Assembly (NCBI RefSeq): GCF_019797865.1
Contig: NZ_CP081869.1
Span: 4,540,501-4,604,500, forward strand
Reading direction: 5' to 3'
Source of the DNA: Chenggangzhangella methanolivorans
GTDB taxonomy: Bacteria; Pseudomonadota; Alphaproteobacteria; Rhizobiales; Methylopilaceae
DNA length: 64,000 nucleotides
Positions 12,716 to 22,290 of this stretch are shown piece after piece (positions within the stretch are counted from its first letter, which is position 1; each line of letters begins with the position of its first letter). The translations under genes were made by a program, and so were the position numbers. The notes below the pieces were generated by a model. It made no database searches and was not told where the DNA came from. It was given only the letters and a program-made list of their open reading frames with translations.

Positions 12716-13503
12716 ATGGCTCGTCTATCCGCAGCGACGAGCGAGACGCCCGTCCGCGCTTCGCCGCCCGCGCGTCCGACGGGATATCCCGATGGCCTCG
12801 CGCTGTTCCTCGATCTCGACGGCACGGTTCTCGACCTCGCCGCGACCCCGGGCGCGGTGTCGCTGCCGGCCGAGACGCGCGCGGCCATCGCCGTATTGTC
12901 CGAGCGGCTCGGCGGGGCGCTCGCGGTGATCACGGGCCGCGAACTCGCCGACGTCGACCGCATCCTTGCGCCGCTGCGCCTGCCCGCGGCCGCGCTCCAT
13001 GGCGCGGAGCTGCGTCGCCGGGGCGGGGGCAGGGCGGCGGCGGGAGCCGGGGATCTTCCGCAGCGCCTCACGGCGGCTCTCGGCGCTTTCGTCGACCAGC
13101 GCCCGGGCCTCACGCTCGAAGACAAGGGGGCTTCGGCCGCGGTGCATTTCCGCGCCAGCCCCGAGCGCGAGGGCGAGGTGCGCGACCATGTCGGCGACCT
13201 CGTCGAAAAGCTCGCCCCGAGCATGAGCTGCAGCCCGGCAAGATGGTGGTGGAGGTGCGTCCGCGCGGCATCGACAAGGGCGCGGCGTTGCGCGCGCTGA
13301 TGGAGCAGCCGCCCTTCGCGGGCCGGACGCCGCTCGTCTGCGGCGACGACCTCACGGACGAGTTCGCCTTCGAGGCGGCCGCCGCGCTCGGCGGCGCCGC
13401 GATCCTGGTGGGCGAGGTCGCCCGGCCATCGGTCGCGGCCTATGCGGCGCCCGATCCGGCGGCGATGCGCGCCTGGCTCGCGGAGCTGGCGGCGGCCGAC
13501 TGA
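12716..13503 (+). CDS. otsB: Trehalose-6-phosphate phosphatase OtsB, frameshifted near 13218
   Basis: A cytoplasmic HAD-superfamily phosphatase that removes phosphate from trehalose 6-phosphate. HAD motif I is LFLDLDGTVLDL at about residue 32 and motif III is VCGDDLTDEFAFEAA in the C-terminal part. The frame changes between VEKLAP and EHELQPGKMVVEVRPRGIDKG at about 13213-13222, fitting one missing base. Together the parts give about 262 residues, the usual OtsB length. ATG 12716 follows GAGGGAG. The synthase gene otsA is not in the window. It converges on the RTX protein gene. Confidence 0.9.
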
Positions 13504-13525
13504 GCCGGCCGCCGCAGGGGCGGCG

Positions 13526-15291
13526 TCAGGAGATGACGACGTCGTCGTAGTCGAAGTCGAGGCCGGGCTTGAGCTTGGCGATCAGCACCGCGTCCTCGCC
13601 GCCCGCGCCGTCGGCGTCGAAGAACAGCTTGCCGGTCTTGGCGTCGTAGATCAGGCGGTCGGAGGAGTCCTTGGCCTCCGTGCCGATCGTGAAGGCGCTT
13701 TCGGAAAGGTCGCCCTGCTCTAGGCCGAACTTCGAGCCGAGCGCGATCTTGTCCTGGCCGGCCGTGAAGTCCTCGATGATGACGATGTCGCCGCCTTCGC
13801 CGTCGCGGAAGCGGAACGTGTCGTCGCCGTCGCCGCCGATCAGCGTGTCGGCGCCGCCGCGGCTGACCAGCACGTCGTCGCCGGCGCCGCCCACGAGCTT
13901 GTTCGCGCCGGAGTCGCCGACGAGCCGGTCGTCATGCTCGGAGCCGCGCACGGTCTCGAAGCCCTCGACGCCGCCGGTCCCGGTCGCCTTGCCGGTGTCG
14001 AGATTGACCGTCACGCCCTTCGAAAAATCGCTGTAGTCGAGCCGGTCGCCGCCGTCGCCGCCCTCGGCGTCCCGACGATCTTCGAGCCGTCGAGGACCTT
14101 GAGCCGGTCGTCGCCGCCGCCGAGATCGATCGCGACGCCGTCGCCGCCGACGATCTTGCCGCTGTTGACGATCACGTCGTCCTGTTCGCCCACGATCTTG
14201 ATCGCCAAGCCCGTGCCGCCCTTGATCAGGCCGTCGTTCTCGATGCGCGTCTCGAAGGTGCCGCCGCCCTGCGAGCTGTCGTCGATCAGGATGCCGACGT
14301 CCGCGCCGGTGATCTTCGCGCCGTCGAAATTGTAGATCTCGCCGCCGCCGGCCGCGATGCCCTCGGAGGTGTTGGGCAGGCCGTCGGAGCCGGTTCCGCC
14401 CGAGCCCGTGCCCTTGATCACGCCGTAGTTGAAGATGTGGGCGTCGAAATCGATGTCGACGCCGTCGCCGTCGCCGTCATTGATCCCGTCCGGCCCGCCG
14501 CCGTCCTCCTCGCCGACCTCGCTGCCATGCGTGTCGGAGCCTTCGGAGTCGGAGAACGCGCCGATGATCGTGCCGTAATTGACCACGGTTCCGGAGCCGT
14601 CCGAGCCGACGCCGGAGCCGTTGTGGCCGACGATGACGCCGCCGGCCTTGTTGGTCACCTTGATGATGGAGCCTTCGCCGGCGTCGACGCCGTGACGGTC
14701 GCCCTCGATCCGGCCGGAGTTGACGACCACGCCCTTGGCGTCGTCCTCGAACGACACGCCGTCGGCGCCGTCCGAATAGCCCTTGTCGTCGCCGCCGGAG
14801 ATCCGACCCTCGTTCACGACGCGGCCGACGCCGCCGATCTTCACGCCGTCGTTCTCGCCCGAGGAGATGACGCCGAGGTTGTGGACGAGGCTGCGGAAGT
14901 CGCCGCTGGCGTCGGCGAGGTCGAGGCCCTGGCCGATGTCGGACCGGATCAGCCCGTCCTCGCCGTTGCGGATCGCGAGCTCGCCGGAGACGAGGTCGCC
15001 GCTGTCGATCTTCACGGCGTCGTCCTCAGAGGACATCTCGCCATAGTTCACGATCTCGGCGGTGAGGCTGTCGCCCACCTCCTCGTCGAACACGATCACC
15101 CGGCCTTCCTCGGCGAGGTTCTCCATGACGCCGTAGTTCACGATCGTCGCGCCGTCGGTCGGCTGTTCGAACCGGACCGTCTCGTCCTCGTCGGATACGG
15201 AGAACACGCCGCGCACGCGCAGCGCGTCGTCGGCCTCCATGTCCAGGCGCTCGGTGCGGGTCTGGTTCTCGCCGATCTTGATACGGGCCAT
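13526..15291 (-). CDS. Beta-helix-repeat protein with C-terminal RTX calcium-binding module, frameshifted near 14075
   Basis: About 588 very acidic residues with no N-terminal signal. Residues 45-400 contain about eleven diverged repeats with an N-x-G-x-I core (IVNYGVM, VVNEGRI, VVNSGRI, VVNYGTI, IFNYGVI, IENDGLI, IVNSGKI), the pattern of a parallel beta-helix. The C-terminal 160 residues hold RTX nonapeptides (GGAGDDVLV, GGADTLIGGDGDDTF) and a hydrophobic/acidic tail ending DYDDVVIS, typical of type I secretion substrates. One missing G near 14075 breaks the frame; restoring it gives KIVGDAEGGDGGDRLDYSDF. No type I secretion genes are adjacent. It may be a surface or extracellular adhesin-like or matrix protein. 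AGGAG precedes ATG 15291. Confidence 0.8.
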
Positions 15292-15396
15292 GCGACGCTC
15301 CTGTCAGACGCCGCCTGCGTCGGAAGCAGGGTGGGCGAGGGTTGCGAGCCTATGGACCGGCGGCGTGACGATTGAACGACAAACCAAGGGTTGTGG

Positions 15397-16294
15397 TCAG
15401 CGCGCGATGTCGAACCCTGTCCGATAGGCCGAGGCGCGGCCGTCGTCGGGCCGGTAGCCGACCACGGTCTGCGACTGTTCGCCGAGGCCCTGGACCCCGA
15501 GCCGCATCACGTCGCCGGGCTTCAGGAACACCGGAGGGTCCATCGCCATGCCGACGCCGGGCGGGGTGCCGGTGGTGACGACGTCGCCCGGATCGAGCGT
15601 CATGAAGCTCGAGATGTAGCTGAGCAGATACGGATCCGGAAGATCATGGTCGAGGTCGAGCCGTTCTGCATCCGGCGGCCGTTGAGATCGAGCCACATGT
15701 CGAGATTGTCGAGGTCGCCGGCCTCGTCGAGCGTGACGAGCCACGGCCCGAGCGGGCCGAAGGTCGGGCAGCCCTTGCCCTTGGTCCACTGACCGGAGCG
15801 TTCGGTCTGGAAGTGGCGCTCGGTGACGTCGTTGCAGACGCACACGCCCGCGATGTGTGAGAGCGCGTCCTCCTCGGCGACGTTCTGGGCCCGGTCGCCG
15901 ATCACGAAGGCGATCTCGACCTCCCAGTCGACCTTCTCGTGGGTCTTGGGGAGGATGACGTCGTCTTCCGGCCCGACGATGCAGTTCGGAGCCTTGTTGA
16001 ACAGGATGGGCTCGCGCGGCACGCGCAGGCCGGTCTCGGCCGCGTGGTCGGCGAAGTTCAGGCCGACGCCGATGAAGTTGCGTACGCCCCCGACGCAGGC
16101 GCCGAGCCGCGCGCCCTCGGGCGCGAGCGGCAGCGAGGCCGGGTCGTGGTCGCGGATGCGCTTCAGACCGGCCGAGGTCAGCGCCGCGCCCGCGACGTCG
16201 GGAATGACGCCGCTGAGGTCGCGCGCACCTTGCCCTCGGCGTCGATCAACCCGGGACGCTCCGCGCCCGCCTCTCCGAACCGCACCAGCTTCAT
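15397..16294 (-). CDS. Fumarylacetoacetate hydrolase (FAH) family protein, two frameshifts
   Basis: About 300 residues of the FAH/2-keto-4-pentenoate hydratase group, cytosolic Mg-dependent C-C or C-N lyases. Landmarks: MKLVRFGEAG at the N terminus, GVGLNFADHAAETG, KAPNCIVGPEDDVILP, DWEVEIAFVIGD, CNDVTERHFQ, KGCPTFGPLGPWLV, MTLDPGDVVTTGTPPGVG. Frames change at about 16220-16228 (after GKVR) and 15640-15648 (after STMIF). Each fits one missing base. Many relatives are annotated ureidoglycolate lyase, but substrate cannot be assigned. I chose ATG 16294 because AAAGGG lies nine bases upstream; ATG 16303 is the alternative. Confidence 0.87.
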
Positions 16295-16587
16295 GATCGT
16301 CATCCCTTTGCGTTTCTTGTCGCGCCTGGCGTCGAGGCCGAGCGGCAGCGACGTAGCGATATGACGGCGCGCCGCCTTTGACGAGCGCGGCTAACGATCT
16401 AGAGCCTCCCGCCACTGGTGCGCGAGCGCCACGCTTTGGGCGAAACTGCGACGAAATGCGTCGACATTGTTGCGGCGGCCGCGGCGCCCATGCACCCTCG
16501 GCTCAAGGCTTCGTCGAATCGGAGCCGTCAAACAAGGCATGGCGCGTCGGGGGACGGGGACGCCGAGCCGGGGGTCGGGAAACCACA

Positions 16588-17897
16588 ATGTCGGTGAATC
16601 TGAAGCGTCGCGTCATTCTGTCGTCAGGCGCGGTCGCGCTCTGCGCCCTGTGCGCCTCCTCGACGGCCTTCGCCGGCGCCTTCGCGCCGCGCGAGCAGAG
16701 CGCGGTCGGGCAGGGCATGTCGTTCGCCGGCATGGCGGCCGGCGGCGGCGACTCCATCTCCGGCATGTTCTGGAACCCGGCCGTCATCAACCAGGTCGAG
16801 CATTTCCAGGGCGAGCAGCACGTTTCGGTGATCGTCCCGGACTCCACCATCGACGTCACGAGCGCGCTCGGGGCCTTCGGCGACAGCGGCAACATCGGCA
16901 AGGTCGCGGCGCTGACCTCGGGCTACAGCGCCTATCGCGTGTCCGACACGGTGGTGCTCGGCCTCTCGATCAACACGCCGTTCGGCCTCGCCACCGATCC
17001 GAAGAGCAACTGGGGCGGCCAGATCTATGCGCGCAACTCGCGCGTCCGCTCGATCAACGCGACCCCGACGGTCGGCGTCCAGCTGACCGACTGGTTGTCG
17101 ATCGCCGGCGGCGTCCAGATCCAGTGGTTCGACATCCGCCTGAAGCGCGCCGTGGGCAACGGCGTTCCCGGTGACGCCGTGCTTCCGGGCGCGGGCTCCG
17201 CGACGCTCAAGGGCGACGACATCGGCGTCGGCTTCACGGCCGGCATGACCATCGAGCCGATGAAGGCACCAGCATCGGCGTCGGCTTCCGCTCCTCGGTC
17301 TCGCACACGCTCGACGGCAAGCTCTACGGCCCGAACCCGCCGCTGCCGGCGGACTTCGACGTCAAGGCCAAGGTGAAGCTGCCCGAAGTCGTGACCTTCG
17401 GCATCCGCCAGAAGCTGACAAACGAGCTCACCGCCCTCGGCGGCTTCGAATGGACCAACTGGAGCCGCCTCAAGACCGTCAACGTGAAGACCGGCGGCCT
17501 CGGCACGATCCAGACTCTGCCGTTCAACTATGACGACGGCTACTTCGTCTCTGGCGGCCTCGAATACGCCTATTCGCCGGACCTGACGGTGCGCGGCGGC
17601 GTCGGCTACGAGTGGTCGCCGATCAGCACCAAGAACCGCGACGTGCGCCTGCCCGACGACAATCGCTGGTGGCTCTCGGCCGGCGGCAGCTACAATTACA
17701 GCGAAAAGCTGTCCTTCGACCTTGGCTACTCCTACGTGTTCGTGCCGGGCAAGTCGAAGATCGACATCGCGCCGGACCCGCTCGTGGGTGCCCCGGGGCT
17801 CCAGGGCAAGGCGAAGTCCGACGTGCACATCGTCTCGGCGGCGGTCCGCTACAAGTTCGGCGGCGAAGCCCCGGCGGCGCTCGTCACCAAGTACTGA
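16588..17897 (+). CDS. OmpP1/FadL-family outer-membrane transport protein, frameshifted near 17265
   Basis: About 436 residues. A signal peptide (VALCALCASSTAFAG) is followed by the FadL N-terminal signature FAPREQSAVGQGMSFAGMAAGG and the conserved MFWNPAVI (NPA motif). The C-terminal half shows alternating beta strands (FEWTNWSRLKTVNVKT, WWLSAGGSYNYSEKLSFDLGYSYVFV) and ends with an aromatic-containing AAVRYKFGG strand region. The family moves long-chain fatty acids or other hydrophobic compounds across the outer membrane. The frame breaks after TIEPMK; one extra G near 17265 restores GTSIGVGFRSS. ATG 16588 follows GGGGTCGGGA. Confidence 0.9.
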
Positions 17898-17913
17898 GGC
17901 GCAATCACGCACT

Positions 17914-17935
17914 GAGGCGTTCGAAAGAACGCCTC
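17914..17935 (+). terminator. Stem-loop downstream of the FadL-type gene
   Basis: Perfect arms GAGGCGTTC and GAACGCCTC with a GAAA tetraloop lie 16 bp past the stop. No T-tract follows directly, so it may stabilise the 3' end rather than terminate alone. Confidence 0.55.
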
Positions 17936-18012
17936 GCCGCGCCGCGCGCGGTTCGAAGGGGTCGGCCTTGGGGGAGGCCGGCACCTTTTCGTTTCGGGGC
18001 GAGGCGGCGAGG

Positions 18013-18110
18013 CCGTTATGCCTGCGTCTTCACGCGGGTATCCACGACTTGGCGTGGCGCCTGACGATCCTGGGAAGTCGTGGACGCCCGGCTCCGCCGG
18101 GCATGACGCC
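18013..18110. repeat. Palindromic repeat, family A (copy 2)
   Basis: Ends GCCGTTATGCCTGCGT and CCGGGCATGACGCC with inner CACGACTT and AAGTCGTG, as in the copy at 11117. It lies between the convergent FadL-type and SDR genes. Confidence 0.7.
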
Positions 18111-18138
18111 GACGCGCGAGCTCGGTCTTGTCGCGGCG

Positions 18139-18924
18139 TCAGAACGCGCCCGGAAAATTGCCGCCGTCGATCAGGAAGTTCTGGCCGGTGAGATAGCCGG
18201 CCTGCGCCGAGCACAGGAAGGCGCAGAGCTGGCCGAACTCCTCCGGCGTGCCGAAGCGCTTGGCCGGAACGCCCGCCATTCGCGCGTTTGCGACCTCCTC
18301 CGGCGTGACGCCCTTGAGCTTGGCCTCGGCCGGAAAGCCGCCGCGCAGCCGGTCGGTGTCGAACATGCCCGGCAGCACGTTGTTGATGGTCACGTTCTTG
18401 TCCGCGACCGTGCGGGCGACGCCGGCGAGGAAGGCGGTCAGCCCCGCACGCGCGCCGCTCGAGAGATCGAGCCCGACGATCGGGGCCTTCACCGAGGCCG
18501 AGGTGATGTTGACGATGCGGCCGAAGCCGCGTTCGGCCATGCCGTCGATCACACGCTGAATGAGCTCGATGGGCGTCACCATGTTGGCGACCACGCCGGC
18601 GAGCATGGCGTCCCGCGAGAGCTCGCGAAAATCCTTGCGGGGCGGGCCGGCGTTGTTGTTGACGAGGATGTCGGGGGAGGGAGCCGCGGCGAGAAGCGCG
18701 TCCTGGCCCGCGGCCGTCGCGACGTCGCCTGCGACCGCGATCACCTCGGCGCCAGTCATGCGGCGGATCTCCTCGGCGACCGTTTCGAGCCGCGCGGCGT
18801 CGCGGCCGTTGATGACGACGCGGGCGCCTTCCGCCGCAAGCGCCTCGGCGCAGCCGCGTCCGAGCCCCTTGGAGGAGGCGCAGACGATCGCGGTGCGGCC
18901 GGCGATGCCGAGGTCCATGGTCAA
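18139..18924 (-). CDS. SDR-family oxidoreductase with atypical active site
   Basis: A 261-residue Rossmann-fold protein. The N-terminal cofactor motif is intact (ASSKGLGRGCAEALAAEGA), as are NNNAGPPR and RIVNITSASVKAP. The usual YxxxK catalytic pair is absent: the aligned stretch reads LSSGARAGLTAFLAGVAR, with serine and arginine at the Tyr and Lys positions. This matches a recognised subgroup of 3-oxoacyl-ACP-reductase-like SDRs lacking the classical tyrosine. The C terminus GQNFLIDGGNFPG is typical. Function beyond NAD(P)-dependent redox is unknown. Confidence 0.88.
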   Translation of the reverse strand: MTMDLGIAGRTAIVCASSKGLGRGCAEALAAEGARVVINGRDAARLETVAEEIRRMTGAEVIAVAGDVATAAGQDALLAAAPSPDILVNNNAGPPRKDFRELSRDAMLAGVVANMVTPIELIQRVIDGMAERGFGRIVNITSASVKAPIVGLDLSSGARAGLTAFLAGVARTVADKNVTINNVLPGMFDTDRLRGGFPAEAKLKGVTPEEVANARMAGVPAKRFGTPEEFGQLCAFLCSAQAGYLTGQNFLIDGGNFPGAF

Positions 18925-18943
18925 GTCCTTCCCAGTCGATCAC

Positions 18944-18977
18944 GAAAAAAGGCCGGTCCCTCGAAAAGGACCGGCCC
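18944..18977 (-). terminator. Rho-independent terminator for the DUF2852 gene
   Basis: Read leftward, arms GGCCGGTCC and GGACCGGCC around TTTTCGAG are followed by TTTTTTCG. It lies 27 bp past the DUF2852 stop and just upstream of the SDR gene. Confidence 0.85.
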
Positions 18978-19003
18978 GGTCTTAAGCGCGGTTCGGCTCC
19001 GCG

Positions 19004-19504
19004 TCAGCCCTGATGGCGGCCGGACATGAAGCGGTCGAACTCCTCCCGCTGGCGGCTGTCGTCATGGGCGCCGCGCTCGGCGCGCAGATGCGCCTCGAAG
19101 GCGGCCGTCGTCTCGTCGAGCTTGCGGCGCTCCTCGTCGAGGCGGCGAAGCTCGGCGTCGCGCCAGGCGTCGAACTGGGCGTTGCCGGTGCGCTTGAACG
19201 CGCCGAAGCCGCAGGAGCCGCGGCTCGCGCCGCCGGCGGCGTCGGCCGCGCCGCGGGGACGGAACTCCTCGCGGAAGGTTCGGCCGAGGTCTTCGGTCGC
19301 CCGTTTCACCTTGGCCGCGATCCCGCTTTCGCTGCGCGCCTCGGCGAGGATGCGCTCGCCCCAAAGCACATAGACGAGCATCGCGAGGCCAAGCGGCCAA
19401 AACACGACGAACCCGATCGCGGTCAGCGCGATCGTCAGCGCCGTCCAGCGGTGCGGCACGCCCGGGATGGCCGAGCCTTCGTCGATCGGAGGGTTCTGGG
19501 TCAT
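19004..19504 (-). CDS. DUF2852 membrane protein
   Basis: A 166-residue protein typical of Hyphomicrobiales. One membrane segment of about 28 residues (WTALTIALTAIGFVVFWPLGLAMLVYVLW, residues 20-48) is followed by a charged cytoplasmic tail with a glycine-rich piece (GGASRGSCGFGAFKRTGN) and a coiled-coil-like C terminus rich in Arg/Glu (RRLDEERRKLDETTAAFEAHLRAE, split here for length). ATG 19504 is chosen because GGAGAC lies about ten bases upstream. Function is unknown. Confidence 0.85.
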   Translation of the reverse strand: MTQNPPIDEGSAIPGVPHRWTALTIALTAIGFVVFWPLGLAMLVYVLWGERILAEARSESGIAAKVKRATEDLGRTFREEFRPRGAADAAGGASRGSCGFGAFKRTGNAQFDAWRDAELRRLDEERRKLDETTAAFEAHLRAERGAHDDSRQREEFDRFMSGRHQG

Positions 19505-19652
19505 TGGGGTCTGGGTCTCCTTCGAGGCCCGCGGGCGTCGGGGGAAAAGCCCGGGGTCTGTTGCCATTTGGCGACGGCGCGACCGCGCTTCAAGAGAGCG
19601 AGGCGCTTGCGCTGGCCCCGAGAGCGTCAACGCCCCATGTCCACAGGGATCC

Positions 19653-19669
19653 ATGACGCGGTGCGTCAT
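19653..19669. promoter_or_regulatory. Perfect 17-bp palindrome upstream of the plcP-like gene
   Basis: ATGACGC-GGT-GCGTCAT is a perfect 7-bp dyad, 60 bp before the TTG start of the phospholipase-like gene. It could be a dimer operator. The half site GCGTCAT resembles the Pho-box half CTGTCAT, but Pho boxes are direct repeats, so PhoB binding is only a guess. Confidence 0.35.
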
Positions 19670-19728
19670 ATGGGCGAGACGAATCTCAACTATCCGCGAG
19701 CTGACGGGGGCGATCGGAGGGAGCGCTG

Positions 19729-20538
19729 TTGACGAACGAGCCAGAGACGCGTCGCTACCGCACGCTGTTCATCTCGGACGTCCATCTCGGCACCAAGGGT
19801 GCCAGGCCGAGATGTGCTGGATTTCCTGAGAGAACGACGCCGACACGATCTATCTCGTCGGCGACATCATCGACGGATGGCGGCTGAAGGACGGCTGGGT
19901 ACTGGCCGCAGGCCCACAACGACGTCGTGCAGAAGCTGCTGCGCAAGGGCCGCAAGGGCGCGCGCATCGTCTATGTGCCCGGAAACCACGACGAGTTCCT
20001 GCGCAACTACTACGGCACGCATTTCGGCGGCGTCGAAGTGGCCGAGACCGCGATCCACGAGACCGCCGACGGCAAGCGCTACCTCGTCATCCACGGCGAC
20101 ATCTTCGACATGGTGGTGCGTCATGCGCGCTGGCTGGCCTTCCTCGGCGATTGGGCCTACGAGACCGCGCTCGTCGTCAACACCTATGTGAGCTATGTGC
20201 GGCGCAAGCTCGGCCTCAGCTACTGGTCGCTGTCGGCCTGGGCGAAGCTCAAGGTGAAGAACGCCGTGAACTTCATCGGCCAGTTCGAGGCCTCGCTCTC
20301 GCAGGAGGCCAAGAAGCACGAGGTCGACGGCGTGATCTGCGGCCACATCCACCACGCCGCCATGCACGACATGAACGGCGTGGCCTATGTGAACTGCGGC
20401 GACTGGGTGGAAAGTTGCACCGCGATCGCCGAACATGACGACGGGCGGCTGGAGCTCATCCGCTGGGGCGAGCGACAGATCTCCCCGATCGTCGATTTCG
20501 AGGCCAAGCGCGCCGAGGGCGTCCACGCCGCGGCCTGA
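19729..20538 (+). CDS. plcP: Calcineurin-like metallophosphoesterase, PlcP-type phospholipase candidate, N-terminal frameshifts
   Basis: About 269 residues. Metal motifs are in order: SDVHLG, GDIIDG, GNHDE, HGD and GHIHHA. Such proteins are often called UDP-2,3-diacylglucosamine diphosphatase. The one-gene distance to an Agt-like glycosyltransferase is the arrangement of PlcP, which in rhizobia removes phosphocholine from phosphatidylcholine under phosphate limitation so that diacylglycerol can be glycosylated. Three or four small indels between 19799 and 19905 break the N-terminal quarter (expected reading GTKGAQAEM...LDFLRE...DGWYWPQAHNDVVQ); the rest is intact. TTG 19729 has GGAGGGAG six bases upstream. 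Confidence 0.75.
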
Positions 20539-20591
20539 CGGCCCCGCGCCGGGGATCCCGGCGCGCAGATGACCGGAGCAGAAGAAATCCC

Positions 20592-21620
20592 ATGCGGGTG
20601 CTGGTTGTGACCGACGCCTGGCGTCCGCAGGTGAACGGCGTCGTGCGCACGATCGAGCACCTCGTGGAGCACGCCCCGGCCTATGGGGCGCAGATCGACC
20701 TGCTGACCCCGCAGCGCTTCCGCACCGTGCCGATGCCGACCTATCCGGAGATCCGCCTGTCGCTCGCGCGCACCTCGGTGGTGTCGCGGATGATCGCCGA
20801 GGCGCGGCCCGACAACGTCCACATCTCGACCGAGGGGCCGCTCGGCATCGCGGCGCGGCGCGCCTGCCTCAAGGCGGGGATCGGCTTCACCACGAGCTAC
20901 CACACGCGCTTTCCCGAATATCTGCGGCGGCGCGCGCCGGTGCCGGAGCGCTGGACCTACGCCTGGCTGCGGCGGTTCCACAACGCCGGCGACGGCATGA
21001 TGGTGGCGACGCGCTCGCTCTCCGACGAACTGTCGGCGCGCGGCTTCCAGCGCCTGATGTTCTGGGGGCGGGGCGTCGACGCCGACCGCTTCCGGCCGCG
21101 TCCGGGCGTCGACGTGCTGAAGCTGCCGCGGCCGATCTTCCTCTATGTTGGCCGCGTCGCGACCGAGAAGAACATCGAGGGGTTCCTCGCGCTCGACCTG
21201 CCGGGATCGAAGGTCGTGGTCGGCGACGGGCCGGCCCGGCGCGACCTCGAGGCGGCGTTTCCGGACGCGCACTTCACCGGCTCGCTCGAGGGCGAGGCGC
21301 TCGCCGAGGCCTATTCGTCCTGCGACGTCTTCGTGTTCCCGAGCCGCACCGACACCTTCGGCATCGTGATCCTGGAGGCGCTGGCGAGCGGCCTGCCCGT
21401 GGCCGCGTTCCCCGTCACCGGGCCGGTCGACATCCTGGCGGGCTCCGGCGTCGGCGCGCTCGACGAGGATCTGCGCGCGGCCGCGCTCGCAGCCCTCGAC
21501 CTGCCGAAGGACAAGGCGCGCGCCTTCGCGCTCCATCACGGCTGGGCGGACGCCGCCCGCGTCTTCGTGGAGAACGTCGCGAGCGCCATGGAGCTGCGCG
21601 CGCGCCGCCGATCGGCCTGA
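20592..21620 (+). CDS. Glycosyltransferase family 4 (Agt-like, glycolipid synthesis candidate)
   Basis: A 342-residue GT-B enzyme without a signal. It opens with MRVLVVTDAWRPQVNGVVRTIEHL, the donor/acceptor entry typical of the diacylglycerol glycosyltransferases, and carries GRVATEKNIEGFL, VGDGP and the C-terminal EX7E segment FPSRTDTFGIVILEALASGLPVAAFP. In Agrobacterium and marine bacteria an enzyme of this kind next to PlcP makes glucosyl- or glucuronosyl-diacylglycerol when phosphate is scarce. It lies 53 bp after the PlcP-like gene, same strand. Donor sugar is not predictable. Confidence 0.85.
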   Translation: MRVLVVTDAWRPQVNGVVRTIEHLVEHAPAYGAQIDLLTPQRFRTVPMPTYPEIRLSLARTSVVSRMIAEARPDNVHISTEGPLGIAARRACLKAGIGFTTSYHTRFPEYLRRRAPVPERWTYAWLRRFHNAGDGMMVATRSLSDELSARGFQRLMFWGRGVDADRFRPRPGVDVLKLPRPIFLYVGRVATEKNIEGFLALDLPGSKVVVGDGPARRDLEAAFPDAHFTGSLEGEALAEAYSSCDVFVFPSRTDTFGIVILEALASGLPVAAFPVTGPVDILAGSGVGALDEDLRAAALAALDLPKDKARAFALHHGWADAARVFVENVASAMELRARRRSA

Positions 21621-21630
21621 GGCGCAGGGT

Positions 21631-22194
21631 TCAGGCGAACAGGATCGCCTTTTCGGCGGCCGAAAGCCGATCGAGCAGGGGCCGGGGACGGACCGGAGGC
21701 GGCGGTTCGCGCCAGGCGCTCGCGGCCCGGGGCGGCGCGGCCGGCGCCGGTCGCTCGGCCGGGCGGTCGATGCGAGGCTCGGCGGGAGGCTCGACGGTCT
21801 TCGCGGGTTCGGCGACCCCGGGCGCGGCGAGGGCGACGAGCGCGGCCGCCTGCGGCGCGCCGAGCGCGCGCAGCGCCTTCGTCAGGTCGTCTTCGACGGC
21901 CCGCAGGCCCTCCACTGCGTCGGCATCGGTGTTTTTCAGCGATGCGCGGACCTGCGTGGCGGTCTCGAGCGCGGAGGCGACCCGGCGGGCGGCCTCCTCG
22001 GCTTCGGGGGCGGACGCCGTCCGGCCCGAGAGCCGCGCTTCGACCGCCGCCAGCGCCTCCAGCACCGCGGCCGTGTCGGCGGCGCGGTTGCGGCGGGCGA
22101 ACTCGGCGAGGAACCAGCGCCCGCGCTCGGTCTCCATCACCGCGGAGGCGATCTCGTCGTAGTCCTCCAGAGACAGCGCCGGCGGCGAAGACAT
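21631..22194 (-). CDS. Conserved hypothetical protein (rhizobial type)
   Basis: About 187 residues, no signal or membrane segment. The N terminus MSSPPALSLEDYDEIASAVMETERGRWFLAEFARRNRAADT is of a kind I have seen in Hyphomicrobiales proteins of unknown function (given here in two parts: residues 1-20 and 21-40). A helical middle (VEARLSG to LGAPQAAALVALAA) is followed by a proline/alanine/arginine-rich linker and a short C-terminal motif LLDRLSAAEKAILFA. ATG 22194 is preceded by GAGG at nine bases; ATG 22221 is a weaker alternative. No function is assigned. Confidence 0.7.
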   Translation of the reverse strand: MSSPPALSLEDYDEIASAVMETERGRWFLAEFARRNRAADTAAVLEALAAVEARLSGRTASAPEAEEAARRVASALETATQVRASLKNTDADAVEGLRAVEDDLTKALRALGAPQAAALVALAAPGVAEPAKTVEPPAEPRIDRPAERPAPAAPPRAASAWREPPPPVRPRPLLDRLSAAEKAILFA

Positions 22195-22290
22195 GGGACG
22201 AACCTCAGGCCGCGGAATCATCCGCAAGGCGCTCGCCCATCTAAGGCCCATCCCCGCCGCGGCAAAAGCCTTGCGGGCTGCGCGCGGCCG

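Noticed and set aside
13600..15200. Defence or toxin role for the RTX protein
   Set aside because: No toxin, protease or immunity domain is visible; only repeats and a secretion tail can be supported.
19729..20538. LpxH (UDP-2,3-diacylglucosamine hydrolase) for the metallophosphoesterase
   Set aside because: The adjacent Agt-like glycosyltransferase favours PlcP; however, this rests on context and similarity recalled from memory.
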